Assembly (NCBI GenBank): GCA_003254885.1
Contig: QANT01006496.1
Coordinates: 185,816 to 249,815 of the forward strand
DNA length: 64,000 bases
Source: Purshia tridentata
Lineage: Eukaryota; Streptophyta; Magnoliopsida; Rosales; Rosaceae
Direction of reading: 5' to 3'
The notes under the pieces are model-generated. The model searched no databases, was not told the origin of the DNA, and worked only from the letters and a program-made list of their open reading frames with translations. The position numbers and the translations under genes were made by a program. Below, one piece after another: positions 11,969 through 23,845 of this stretch (its first letter is position 1; every line of letters starts with the position of its first letter).

Positions 11969-13784
11969 CTACTTCTTCTGGTTTTTATAGCTTTGCAGTA
12001 AAGGGGCCTTGTGGCTAATAGATGGTGATTCCAGGCTATCAGCTACAGAGTCTTCAACACTCTCTTCTTTTGCTTTTCCCCACAGTACAGTATAAAACCC
12101 AACAGATATTATTGTTGCTCCAACTAGGCTGTAAAATTCAAAACATAAGACACCATATTGAATCCATAACAGAGATCAGATAGATAAGCTATAGCATAAA
12201 ATCAATGGATCCAGAGTTATGCTATCAAACCTTCCTAGATGAAGAGTATCACCAAGGAACATAAATCCCATGGCAACGGCAATGGCCATCGACAAAGGCT
12301 TGAACATTGTCACATAGACAGGTCCCTTCAAGCGCAAGACCCATGTGTGAACAGTATTGTTCAAAAATGACCCAAATAGTCCCTAAATTAAATAGAAAAA
12401 ACCATATTTATTGACATAATAGGCAGATAAATAGGTCTCAAGTTCGACTCCTCCCAAATAAAAAAGGTTCTGGTAGTTTGATAGTTTCTTACTGAGCACA
12501 CTATAGAGAGCAATGAAATATCAGGTTTCAAACTCCAAGCACTTGGATTTGTTTCTGTAATTAAACCAACAACTGCAGCTATGATGCTCACGCATAAATT
12601 GTAGAAGAAGATCACAGTTAGTTCATTTGGGTACTCTTTCATAATTTGTGCCTGTAAAAATAGTACTACCCTGGAATTAAAGCTTACAATAGCCAGCAAT
12701 CGAAAGACTCTGAAACAAGCTTTTGGGTATGGTACACAAGAAACTTACCTGAACAATATACCAAATTGGTATCAATATATACTCCGCTGTAAGTAGAAGG
12801 CCCCCAGTGACCCAGTTTGAGTATGTTGATGTTGAGTTGAGAAGAGGTTGGTGAAGTGAATTCGGTGCTGATTGATTAGTGATGAAAATTGGGGGCCCCT
12901 TATAGAGAGTCACCACAAAAGCACCTGAAAGTGAAACTACAGTGCCCAAGATTTTAGCTTGACTGCTTCTGCTTCTCAAAGCTGCATTTTCCATCCTTTT
13001 GGTGGGTAAAAATGACACAGAATAATAGCAGTTAGTAGTTGAGTAGAGAGTCAGCACACTATCCTTTTTTTTCCAAATTGGGTTTATAGTCATGGTGGGG
13101 GTGGCACAGTAATAGGCCTATTTGTCAAGTGCTTTTTCACAACAATTATTTGTCATGTTTCTTTTTTTTTTTGGCCAGTCAATTATTTGTCATGTTAAGT
13201 CTCCCTATTCCATTCCCCAGCAAAAAAAACAAAGTAGGGTAAGTACAAGAACTAGCACAGAGAGAGAGAGGGAGGGACACACCTCATCTCTTTATCATAA
13301 TTCTAAAGTTATCTCTCTCTCTCTCTCTCTCTCGTCTCTTGTCTTAAACTTTTTTTTTCAGAAAGCAAACAGCAATATTTAGGCCAATAGTTTTTTATCA
13401 CTTGAGGGTATTATGGTAACTGTGGCTGGAAAAGGGAGAGAAAGAACCTGAAAATGATGGCAAGAATGAAAGTAAAAGCTGGCACAAGGTTGCTGATGGC
13501 TGAAGAAAGAGTTGGAGAGCTGTAATTGATGCCTGTATACCCCATGATCTGCGATGAACCCCTGCTCATATATATGATCCAATAATGAATACAAAATTTA
13601 TCATCAATTAAACAAATTCGTGGGATAATTTTGGTTTTGACTTTGAATTGCACGAGTTATATGAGTGTACCCGATCAACCCAAGAAGACCAATTTTACAG
13701 AGTATGGACAAGTTGAGGGGAGGAAGCACCCTTGATCTGCAAATCAAAGACTTTTATGTTTGAATTGTTTTGTTAAATAAAAGT

Positions 13785-13833
<49 letters not shown>

Positions 13834-14032
13834 GGGAGATAAAGGGAGCTGGAAGGAGAACAAAGGCAGCAATGGAATAAGAATAGACAACAAAGACATG
13901 GTAGCTCATTCCTCTCAAGGTGGCAGCTTTGAACAGAGTGTTGAGGCCGACGTTGGTGCACTCCATAGCCACCATGGACGTGAATGGCAGCACATCCTTG
14001 TAACAAGACCTCCCTTCTGCTGCACTTGCCAT
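11969..14032 (-). CDS. WAT1-related (UMAMIT/EamA) transporter A, intact, 366 aa
   Basis: Seven exons in transcription order: 14032-13830, 13736-13671, 13561-13448, 12995-12749, 12651-12493, 12382-12231, 12128-11969. They sum to 367 codons with consistent phases. The protein begins [21 protein letters not shown] and has the two-EamA-domain, roughly ten-helix plan of nodulin MtN21/UMAMIT proteins. Typical family words are present: VECTNVG-like [20 protein letters not shown], and [16 protein letters not shown] before the last helices. UMAMITs move amino acids or auxin-type solutes across plasma or vacuolar membranes; this substrate is not readable from sequence. It is most similar to gene C in this array. 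A pure (GA)n tract directly abuts the exon 1 splice donor. The tail after the last helix is hydrophilic and ends QKK. Confidence 0.93.
13143..13195. repeat. micro-insertion: poly(T)-GGCCA flanked by perfect 17-bp direct repeats
   Basis: caattatttgtcatgtt occurs at 13143-13159 and again at 13179-13195. Between them is a 19-bp insert made of a T tract followed by ggccagt. Read on the minus strand this is actggcc plus poly(A). It looks like the 3' tail of a strongly 5'-truncated retroposon with its target site duplication. It lies in intron 3 of WAT1 gene A. Confidence 0.6.
13791..13828. repeat. (GA)n microsatellite abutting a splice donor
   Basis: Nineteen GA units lie in intron 1 of WAT1 gene A and touch its GT donor (donor g at 13829). 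On the transcript the intron begins gt followed by a long CT tract. A (CT)n tract also lies in another intron of the same gene near 13313-13333. Confidence 0.9.
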
Positions 14033-14858
14033 GTCTCTCTGTATCTGCTACCTCTTTCTCGCACGCACGCACACAACACACGCACTTACTCTCAAACACA
14101 GATGGTAAAGTTAAATGGCTCTCTGAAATCACCAAGTAACATCTTGCTTGCTTGTGGACGAATAAAGACACCACCCAACTGTGGCTTGTTGCTGAGTGAC
14201 AACGATAGGAGACATGTCGTGTGGTCTCAACTATGATCATTGGCCCATTCACCCTCTCTTTAATATGCCTCTTTCGTTACATTTCTAGGTGCTGCAATTA
14301 ATACATCAAAATTATATGATAATAATAATATATTACATTTCACTTCAATTATCATACATGAAACTGTTTGGACTTTGGAGGATTGAGTGGTAAATTAATA
14401 TATATTTTGTCTAATGATAAGGACGGTCAATCAAGACTTTTGAGTACATGTCATATTATTGGAGTCCCAAATATACTGTAAATTTGTAAGAGAAGTTAGA
14501 TGAGTACGCGCATGAAAAGAATCACTTGATTATATAATAATTTAGATGTCAATTTTCATTGTAAGCGATAGGTAATATTATATAGTTTGTGATTCAATAA
14601 TGCGTGATGTATCATTTCTCAGTAAGTGTATTCAATAGTGAGGGTCGTAATGTTTTGATCTGACACTGATTTTAATTTTTGCAGGACAAAGTGAATTTGC
14701 AATCAGGAGACCCATATATGTCATGAGTCTTGACTTGTTAATCCAGACATGTTTCCGAGTCAATTGTTATTTGGTTACGTGTTTCTGAATCAATGTTTTA
14801 ACTGAGCAAAAACTTGTTTGCTTATACACATTTGGCAGCAGCTTGCATGTGGGGCAAT
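14033..14858. other. spacer upstream of WAT1 gene A
   Basis: AT-rich DNA holding the promoter of WAT1 gene A. No other gene is visible. The region from about 14859 onward starts to resemble 17166 and beyond (downstream flank of WAT1 gene C), which marks the edge of a segmental duplication. Confidence 0.6.
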
Positions 14859-15203
14859 TTTGGTGTGTACACCCAAAAATTATGACATTTCTTTTTCATA
14901 ATGGCACATAACAATAACACCAGAACTATTCTTTTAACTTAACCCTAGAATTTACTTTTCTCTAACCAAAAAATAAAATAAAATAAACCCTATATATGGT
15001 GAATTGATTAGATAAATAAATATACATCAAATTGAACCCAAAAAAATTGAGTGGTAGGAACAGAATAAAACTCTAATTAAGATGATCCAACAGAGCATTT
15101 TTTCATTTCTGACTAGGGACTTGGGATTTACTGTGTCCTTGAAGATGATGGTAGGTGCTGGACAAACTATAACGTGCTATAATTCATCTGTACACATATT
15201 TTT

Positions 15204-17075
15204 ACATATTTTCAAACTTTGTAGTTTCCCAACAGAAGGGTCTTACAAATAGTATCACTCATTTCTTCTTCCTTTGCTTTTCCCCATATGACATCATAAA
15301 AGCCTATGGATAGTATTATTTGCTCCAATAACAGAAGCAGAGCTTATTTGCTTCTTTCTTTCTTCTACAAGTTGCTTTGGTCATGAGAGAGAGAGAGAGA
15401 AAGAGATGCGTGAACAAGAGTGCTGAATTATATGATATTTATTTATATATTTATATATAATTAGATATTAATTAGTTATGATCTTACCAGGTACATAAAG
15501 GTGACCAATGCTATGCCAGGTGTCACGGTCCGACATTTCATGCAGAGGAATATGATCGTGCAGCGCCAAGATTCCTCTGAACCAAGGCCAGCCATCCTTC
15601 CTCATAAGCTTCATTCATGATTTTGACCCATCTCGAGGTTTGCCAACAAGGACTACTCCCTTGGTCTCGCTCGCAACGACTATACGATTGCTTCCTTGTG
15701 CCAATGGTTGTCAACCAAGACACTCGCCCAACCGATAGGTTTTTATAGTGCCAACATTCCATTCTCTATATCGGGTCTTGCCTTGTTCGCGCATCATTGC
15801 CTTGCCTTGTACTAAAGGCTAGCTTATTCCCATAGTCCTTCCTTGGGTTGAACATGCAAGTCGACTTGCAAGCATGCCACCCGATTGAGCAATCCTTCTT
15901 CAATGCCCCACATAAGCTTTCTCTCTTTAGCACAAGGTCACCCCTTCCCGTACCAGTGTCCGCATTGAGTACTACATGGCCATTGCGCACTATGAAGTCC
16001 CCAGGAGTTCACATATAGTTTGCACATTGAGCATATTGCGCGGCATAAGGAAATATCTCATGTAGCCTTGTTAGCACGCGCCCAGCGCAATACAAGCACT
16101 CATGCTCGCTTGTATTGTCCGCATCACCTCCTGTGCCACGGAGACATATAACTGCCCTCTAAAAGTCATATGCCCGCCTCCTAGGTCCCCAAAGGGTCCT
16201 AGAGTAGCTCACTTAACGCCCCTTAGGTGAAGGCGTCGGGGGTGGTGGAGAGCTTGACACCATGTCTCCCCCTAAAGAGCATTTTATACAAATCTTCACA
16301 AAATAGGAGGGAATATCACTTTGCGCGAGGAGTCATAATGGCCCATAATAAATTCATCCGAACTCCGAATGACGATCTATCAGTTACATTGGACTCGTTT
16401 TGACCTCCCGAATTTAATGGTATTTTTAGGTTTCCCAAATTCCTACTAGAATGACTCGAAACTGCCAAATTACTGAAATGCCCTTCTACGCGCGCAACCC
16501 GGCCACTCTTCGCCAAACGAATGCCAATCTCATGCCATTTGACCCTCCATACTTCATGTTAATGTCACAAATGCTTGACTCTGAAAGCAAACCGTGACAC
16601 CAGGCCTTGGTATAAAATCAAAACAAGATTGTTCATAGTTGAAGCTACAGTTGGGGGGTGTAATCTAGTCCTTTATAAACAATTTAAATGTGGTTAGAAA
16701 AAAAAAACAATTTATATTTTTTTTAAAAATAAAAAATTCAAAGCATTCATACCCAATCAGTCCAAGGAGGAAAACTTTAAAGAGGACAGAGAGCTTGAAT
16801 GAAGGAAGCGCTGTTCTGCATCAGATATCGAAATAGAAGAAGAATTCAATTCATCAGTGCATGTTATTTTGTGGTTTATATATGAAATGAAGTGACAGAG
16901 ATGGGTCACCTGCTAAAGATGAAACACAAGGGGAGGAGAACAAGAGTGGCAAGTGCATAAGAGTAGACAATGAAAATAGACTAGCTTAACCCTTTTGAGG
17001 TTTCTGCTGCTTTGAATAAGATGCTTGTGCCCACGTTGGTGCACTTCACTGCAACCATGGCCGTCAATGGCACAA

Positions 17076-17090
<15 letters not shown>
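15204..17090 (-). pseudogene. WAT1-related pseudogene B, split by a solo LTR
   Basis: This is a decayed duplicate of WAT1 gene C. Recognisable parts in transcription order are exon 1 (about 17090-16910), exon 2 (16815-16753), a short piece of exon 5 (16605-16600 and 15520-15486, interrupted by the LTR) and exon 7 (about 15330-15204). Exons 3, 4, 6 and most of exon 5 are missing. Exon 1 has lost its ATG, replaced by a (CT)n tract at about 17079-17117, and has a TAG after SKGLS where gene C has Tyr-Tyr. Exon 7 is frameshifted relative to gene C. The 3' flank (14859-15203) also matches the 3' flank of gene C (17166-17463), so the duplication covered more than the gene. No product is expected. 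Confidence 0.88.
15521..16599. mobile_element. solo LTR of an LTR retrotransposon, 1,079 bp, with 5-bp TSD
   Basis: The element begins tgtcacgg and ends ccgtgaca, giving the TG...CA ends and an 8-bp terminal inverted repeat typical of plant LTRs. It is flanked by perfect 5-bp direct repeats, ccagg at 15516-15520 and ccagg at 16600-16604. Removing the element and one repeat restores the WAT1 exon 5 sequence seen in gene C (gctat-ccaggcctt). No gag-pol, primer-binding site or second LTR is present, so this is a solo LTR left by recombination. The LTR has a higher GC content than its surroundings. The TGTCACG start is common in plant Ty3/gypsy LTRs; the lineage is not assigned. Confidence 0.92.
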
Positions 17091-17122
<32 letters not shown>

Positions 17123-17463
17123 CTTGTACAAATTAACTTGGCAGTACTTGCCAACTTTTCCAAAATGGTCTTGATGGTTACACCAAAAATTTATGACAAT
17201 TCTTTTTCAATATGGCACATTACATCAAACCTGGTCTTTTAACTTTTAACACAAGTCTAGGTAGTACAAGTTGATGTAGGGTGAGCTGATTACATGACAA
17301 ATACATCAAACTGATCCAACAGGACTTCTAGGCGTTTCTAACTAATGACTTCGTATTTACAGTATTTACTGTGTCCTTGAAGATGAGCATGATGGTAGGT
17401 GCTGGACAATCTTTAATCGGCTAGTATTCATCTGTACACACACACACACACACATATATATAT

Positions 17464-19326
17464 TTACATATTTTCGACTTTGTTGCTTCCCAACAGAGGG
17501 GTGTTACAAATAGTATCACTCATTTCTTCTTCTTTTGCTTTTCCCCATATGACAGCATAAAAGCCTATGGATAGTAGTATAGCTCCAATCACACTGCAAA
17601 ATTAGAAAAAGAAGAGGGCAAATAAATGGTATTAAAACAGAGGACAGCAGAAGCATATACACAGAGAGACAGAGAGAGAGAGACCTGCCAAGATGAAGTG
17701 CTTCACCAAGGAATATGACACTGGAAGCAGCAGCAATGGCAATTGACAAAGGCTTGAAAATGGATACATAGACAGGCCCCTTCAAGTGCAGGGCCCAAGT
17801 GTGAACAACATTGTTGAATGAACCAAAGAATCCCTACATAAAATATAGAAACAGAGAGGTTTCGAGGATAATTAGATCATATTAATTACCTGCGGTAAAA
17901 TATATATGATATATCATCATAATTAGGCATAGATTAATTAGTAACCATCTTACCGAGTATATAAAGGTAACCAATGCTATTCCAGGCCTTAATCTCCAGG
18001 CACTCAAGTTTGTTTCTGCTATTAAACATACTGGTGCTGATATGATTGTCCCACACACGTTGTATAAGAACACCAAAACTAGCTCAGCCGGGTATGTCTT
18101 AATCATTTTGGTCTGCTTGTAACATGCTACACAAGTCATTCTCTTATTCTAAACTAAACTTGTGAAAAATTTTATGCAAATTATATATAGGCTTAATTAT
18201 GGAAAGTACCAGCAGGATATACCAGGTCGAGAACAAAAGCCACTGAACAGTAAACAATAAGCCACCTGTAACCCAGTTGTTTTCTGATGTGCCCAAAGAG
18301 TCTTGAAAGGAAAGGGATGGAGATGTAGATGGATCAGATGGAGTGCTGGATAGAATTGTTGGGCCCTTGTAGAGAACCACTACCATTGCACCTGAGATTG
18401 ATACTAAAGTACCCATGATTTTGGCTTGAGTGATAGAGCTTCTCAAAGATACCCTTTCCATCCTATTAATCCAGCACAAAACAATGTAATAAATCACTAC
18501 TTTAGTGATTAAAGAAACCACTAGAAATGGGCGTAAGAATTTTCAGAAGGATGGATAATATATAATAGCCCGGAATCAGGTGCTATAGAGTCTTTTATTA
18601 TTTTTTTAATTTAACTACTAAAATTTTCAAGTACTATGGTTATTTGTAAATATAAATATGGTTCACAGGTCGAGATATATAAAAAATAAAAAAATAAAAA
18701 GAAAAATTGAAACCTGAAGATGACGGCAAGGACGAAGGTAAACGCTGGCGTGAGGTTGCCGATGGCTGAAGCAAGAGTTGGTGAACTGTAATCTATGCCT
18801 TTATATCCACATAAATTACCCAAAAATCTGCTTGAACAAACATAAACAATTTAACTTAAATATTAGACAAATAGGTTTTTATTTCTGGGAAAAAAAAAAA
18901 CCCAAACCCACCATAGCTTTACATATATAATTCATACCCAATTAGTCCAAGGAGGAAAAGTTTAAAGAGGAGAGAGCGATTGAATGGAGGAAGCCCTGTC
19001 CTGCATCAGATCTCATAATCAAAGATGAATTTATTTAATTAGTGCCTGTATGTATGCTTTTTGTGGGTTTATATGTATCAAAGCTTGGCATGTCTGGTAC
19101 TATATACATTGAACTGACAAAGAGATTTGGATCACCTGTTGAAGATGAAACAGAGAGGGAGGAGAACAAGAGAGGAAATTGCATAAGAGTAGACAATGAA
19201 AACATAGTAGCTTAACCCTTTTGAGGTTGCTGCTTTAAAGAAGATGTTTATTCCCACGTTGGTGCACTCTGCTGCAACCATGGCTGTGAATGGCAGAGCA
19301 TCCTTGTGAGCATACCTCCATGCCAT
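17464..19326 (-). CDS. WAT1-related (UMAMIT/EamA) transporter C, intact, 352 aa
   Basis: Exons in transcription order: 19326-19136, 19000-18938, 18827-18714, 18462-18210, 18112-17954, 17833-17685, 17593-17464; total 353 codons. It begins [25 protein letters not shown] and ends [10 protein letters not shown]. Two EamA domains, about ten hydrophobic segments and the motifs YKGPTI and [16 protein letters not shown] support the family. Exon phases equal those of genes A, E and F. It is the parent-like copy of pseudogenes B and, for exons 1-3, D. The likely role is transport of amino acids or related solutes; the substrate is unknown. The ATG at 19326 is followed directly by conserved sequence and preceded by a CT-rich leader. 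Confidence 0.93.
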
Positions 19327-19672
19327 CTCTCTCTCTCATATAAAGTCAATCACAATGAGTGATATTTATGCTTTTGTAATATATTACCAATTAACTTGGT
19401 ACTACTTGCATACTTTCCAATAAAACTTGACAGTGCCAGTACTTGCATACTTTTCAAAAAAATATATTAGACTATTAACAACTTGCATGGCTTCTGTGAC
19501 TGTCTCGAGAATATTCCATGTCATGCAAGGTCAGTTTAATTAAGTAACAGGGTCAAAATGATTCTAAATTTCCAAGGCACCAAAGTAAGAGGTCACTTCA
19601 CGTGTGGGACTTTATATGTATGTGACGCAGTTGAAAACGTATAGGATCCAATCCAACAAACGTTGAAATCCA

Positions 19673-20604
19673 TTGCTTTGAGAGGAGTGGCTGACGAGTG
19701 AAGCCAGATGGTGTCAAAGGGTCAGTATCAATGCCTCTATCACTGATATATAAAAATTATAATGGGACCCAAGCATTTGGTTTGACTGCTTGATTTTCTC
19801 AATTCCAGCTTTCCCATCATAAAGTTGGAAGTGTTTTGTAGCCAGAAGCAAAACAATCACAGAAGTATAGAACAGAAAAATCAACAATATTTCCTCGGGG
19901 TGTGTGTGTGTGTGTGTGTGTGTGAGATTCCAAGTAAAAGCTTGCCGCTCTACATCACATGTAGCTTGAGGGTCGTGCGTGCTGTTTTGAACTTCTGTGA
20001 TACTATTGTTATTGGTCTTGCCTGTGGCTTTCTGATACTATTTTACGCTGGAGTGAGGTTGCTGATGGCTGAAGCAAGAGTTGGTGAACCGTGGTAAGAT
20101 ATACCTCTAAATCCACATATATTACCCAAAAATCTGCTTGATCAAACATCAATACTTAAATGTAAGAAAATTGGGTTTTTATCTTGTGTAAATAAAGAAA
20201 AAAAATCAAACCACAATAGCTTTCCATATATTCATACCCAAGCAATCCGAGGAGGAAACATTTAAAGAAGATATAGAGACTGAAAAAAGGAAGCGCTGTT
20301 CTGCATCAGATCTCGTAAATCGTAATGAAATTAATCAGTGTATGCTATTAGTTGGCATGCATGTCTGGTACTGTAGTGAACTGATGACAAATTAACAGAT
20401 GGATCACCTGCTAAAGATGAAACACAGAGGGAGGACAACAAGAGTGGAAACTGCATAAGAGTAGACGAGGAAAAGTACATAGTAGCTTAACCCTTTTGAA
20501 ATGACTACTTTAAATAAGATGTGTAAGCTCACGCTGGTGCACTCCACTGCAACCATGGCTGTGCATGGCACAACATCTTTCGGAGCAGCAGACCTCCATG
20601 CCAT
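19673..20604 (-). pseudogene. WAT1-related pseudogene D (mosaic of C-like and E-like parts)
   Basis: Exon 1 (20604-20408, MAWRSAAPKDVVPCTAMVAVE...), exon 2 (20300-20238) and the start of exon 3 (from 20133) are open and closest to gene C. Exon 3 then hits TAA at 20045-20043, right after NLTPA. Downstream, about 19820-19673 resembles exon 4 of gene E instead, with an internal deletion and small insertions. The following 19540-19672 resembles intron 4 of gene E. Exons 5-7 are absent. It looks like an unequal exchange between C-type and E-type genes followed by decay. The first three exons could still be transcribed, but not into a full transporter. Confidence 0.82.
19898..19924. repeat. (GT)n microsatellite
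   Basis: An uninterrupted run of GT units lies between the C-like and E-like parts of pseudogene D, close to the inferred recombination junction. Confidence 0.85.
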
Positions 20605-20935
20605 CTCTCTCTCTCACTCACTCACTAATATACTTATAAAATGTCAAATCACAGTCAGTGATATTTATGCTTTTGTAATATATTACAAACTTGGCAGTCC
20701 TTGCCAACTTTTCAAAGTATATTAGATTATTACCAACTTGCACGCCTACTGTTATAATATTCAATTGGAAATGCAAGTTATCTTTCCATCTATAATGTAG
20801 TTAAATGTGCCAATAAAATATATGTTGGTGTTACATACTATTATATACTAATACACAGGCACTCATTCTTGTAATGTTCAGTACTTCCACTCCAATTTTT
20901 AAACATTAATTATACTAATCAAATTACAGGCCTCT

Positions 20936-22986
20936 TTACACTTCAGAGATACTGGTTTGCATAAGAGGAGCTGTCTGGGTGGATGATTCCAATCTTTGAA
21001 CTCCATTATCAGGAACCGTCCTCTTTTCGTTCATTTGTGCACAAATCACGGTATAAAATCCAAGCGCAATTACAACAGACCCAATCAAACTGCATAAGAA
21101 ATAAATCTGTGATTCAGATGAAGTGTGTGCAATAAATTCAAGGAGAAAAGTCCTGAAACTTGGGACTGTAAACTTGAACTTGATAGACTAAGTACAAACC
21201 CATTTTTCAGTCTACAACCCATTTGAGTGTGTGAATTTTAAAAGAGCATAGTTGTGTGGTGTGTGTGGAGGGGGGAGATATGCAAGTTGTATCTACTTGG
21301 CCAACCCTCTGCTAAAAGTTTGTGTAGTAATTGCATATAGTTTGTACAGAAAGATAAACCTGCCAAGATATAAACCTGCCAAGATGTAGAGTATCACCCA
21401 GGAAAATAACCACCATGGCCACTGCAATACCAATTCCTAAGGGCTTAAACATGGCTACATAAACAGGCCCCTTCTTGTGCAAGCACCATACATGAACACT
21501 GATTCTGAAAACACTCACAAAGATTGCCTAGATGAAACCAGATGACCATATTAGTTCCTAAATCATCATCACATAATGTTAAGCAGATAAAAACTTTTTT
21601 TTCTCTCACCGCGTACACGATGGCAATCATCTCAATGTCAGGCTTCAAATTCCATGCATTTGGATTCCTTTCTACAATTAGAGCGATAATTGAGCATTGA
21701 AATGTTAAAAAAAGGGTGTAGAAGAAGACTATGGTCATTTCCTCTGGGTATTCCTTAACAGTGGCTGCCTGAAATATAAGTTCATGCCAGTTTAGAAACC
21801 ACTAATCAATAGACACCTTAATTTTGTAAGTTAGATGGATTTAACAATTATAGGATCACACCATATGGTAAGACAGGGGTGGTCCAAAGGTTTTGGACCA
21901 ATTAATGTCACCAAATTATAAGAAATTAGGCTAAAGAAAACCTCCAAATTGCATGTGTCACAATAAAATTCCATCTCATGAAAGGTCTGTTTAAGTAGCA
22001 AGTAATTAGGTCAAAATGATTCAAGGCACTAAAGTAAGAGGTGTGTTTTGTGACTTAATTATACCTGAGCGATGTTCCATGTTGAAGATACAATGCATTG
22101 TATTGCAAGTAGAAGACCTCCAAAGACCCACTTTGATTGTTGTGAGAGGAGCGGCTGATGAGTGAAGCCAGAAGGTGACAAAGCCTTCAAGACAGCAGGG
22201 CCCTTGTAGAGGGTCACTATCAATGCCCCTATCACTGATATAATGGTGCCCAAGCATTTGGCTTGACTGCTTGATTTTCTCAAATCTAGCTTTTCCATCC
22301 TAAAGTAGAAATGTTTTTTAGCCAAAAAAGAAAAAAATTTAATTGAAGTAAATCTTGCTACTCAACATTACAAAACTGCACCCTACTACCTGAAAATTAT
22401 GGCAAGCAAGAAAGTGAATATGGGGGTAAGATTTGCCATTGCTGCTGAAAGAGTAGGTGAACTGTTTTTGACACCAGCAAAAAACAAAATTTTCCCTGAA
22501 CTCCTGCAATTGCAATTTGTCCATCATTTATATATGAACTCTGTGTGTGTTTGAAAGAGAGGGAGAGTAAGAGCAAGTGTTCAGGTTACCCAATTAGGCC
22601 AAGGAGGAAGAATTTACAAATGAGTTTGAAATTCAGAGGAGCTCGTTTTTTTCTGCACAAAAGGAAAGTTCAAACTAAAACGTTATTTATCAGTGTCACA
22701 TTGAAATAACTACATAAAACTCACCCAATAGCAAATAAAATGAACATATATAAAGAAAAAAAAAATTTAAAAAGAAAGAAAAGAAAGAGGATAGAGACCT
22801 TTGGAAGATGAAATAGGGGAGAAGCAGGAGGGTACCAAGGGCATTATAGTAGACAATAAAAACAAAGTGGCTCATCCCTTTTGCCATGGCGGCTTTACTT
22901 ATCGTTGATACTCCAACTTCTGCACATTCCACCATAACCATGGCAGCAAAGGGTACTGCTTCCCATATATGAGATTCCAATACCAT
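20936..22986 (-). CDS. WAT1-related (UMAMIT/EamA) transporter E, intact, 354 aa
   Basis: Exons in transcription order: 22986-22799, 22652-22590, 22503-22390, 22299-22065, 21768-21610, 21527-21376, 21089-20936; total 355 codons. The first true ATG is 22986 ([20 protein letters not shown]); the codon before it is GTG. Family motifs include [23 protein letters not shown] and [19 protein letters not shown]. Exon lengths 63, 114, 235, 159 and 152 are identical to gene F, so E and F are sister duplicates distinct from A and C. A 16-bp direct repeat duplicates the donor of intron 6 (separate entry). The predicted product is a polytopic membrane transporter of unknown substrate. Confidence 0.93.
21354..21385. 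repeat. 16-bp tandem duplication spanning a splice donor
   Basis: ataaacctgccaagat occurs twice in a row (21354-21369 and 21370-21385). On the minus strand this duplicates CTTGGCAG|GTTTAT, the exon 6 donor of WAT1 gene E. Using the second donor would add 16 nt and shift the frame. Confidence 0.9.
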
Positions 22987-22989
22987 CAC

Positions 22990-23845
22990 TTACTCACTTT
23001 TCACACTCGCAAAACACTCCTCAAGAGAGGAAAGGAGGGCAGAAACCAGAACTTGAAATGACTTGTTAAATAAAGCAATTGCTAACTTATTGAATGCTTT
23101 TATACATATAGAATCCACAAGTATACTCCACCTATGCATTAAAAACTAAAAAGCACTGTTAATGACCTACATTAACATGGACATATTATAACATGATAAT
23201 TGCCTTCTTTGACCTTCAAGCGCCTCTGCCCAATGGCATGCTTCATGCATTATTATCATTATTTTTATATGTTTTCTCAACTTGGAAATTTCCAGAGGTT
23301 AATAAAAGACTAAACGACATGATAATTGATGATATACATCTGCAATAAATTCACAACCCAAATCTCATTTACACTTTTTGTTTACATATTTCAGCCACGT
23401 AAGGAGTGTGATGGCTTATCATATTTGACCTGTTCCACCTTCAATATGCATCAGTTCAAAATCCACCTCTCAATTTAATCTCAATTCAAGTTTTTCCTTA
23501 AGCTTGTTAATTTCTAAAGGGTACTTCTCGCTGCATCAACTCCAAAAACTTCTGAACAGCTTTCTTGATTTTTGCTTTGGCAAAAAATTCTCACAAATTT
23601 GCTATTCAAAGTTCAAAACTGATGCATCCAACCAGAGTTCCGCGCGTCCTTATAAATACAGCCAGTGATATGAAACAATGTTATTGAAGTTACCAACAGC
23701 AGCATCCTCCTTTCCCAAGATGCATCAAGTAATGAAAATAAAGAAACAAGAACAAAATACAATTTAATGAGAAGAATACTATTTTTATGAATATTGTATT
23801 GCAAGCTTCAATTCCTTTTTATATATCTTCTGTTGTTGTTCTGCA
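22990..23845. other. spacer between WAT1 genes E and F
   Basis: AT-rich DNA with the promoter of E and the 3' end of F. I see no gene, tRNA or clear transposon here. Confidence 0.6.

Noticed and set aside
13773-14252. 159-codon minus-strand open frame over WAT1 gene A exon 1
   Set aside because: It is a shadow frame; the real frame starts at 14032 and joins exon 2 in phase.
16913-17131. open frame with a long Arg-Glu repeat
   Set aside because: The Arg-Glu run is a translated (GA)n tract; the rest is pseudogene B exon 1 in the wrong frame.
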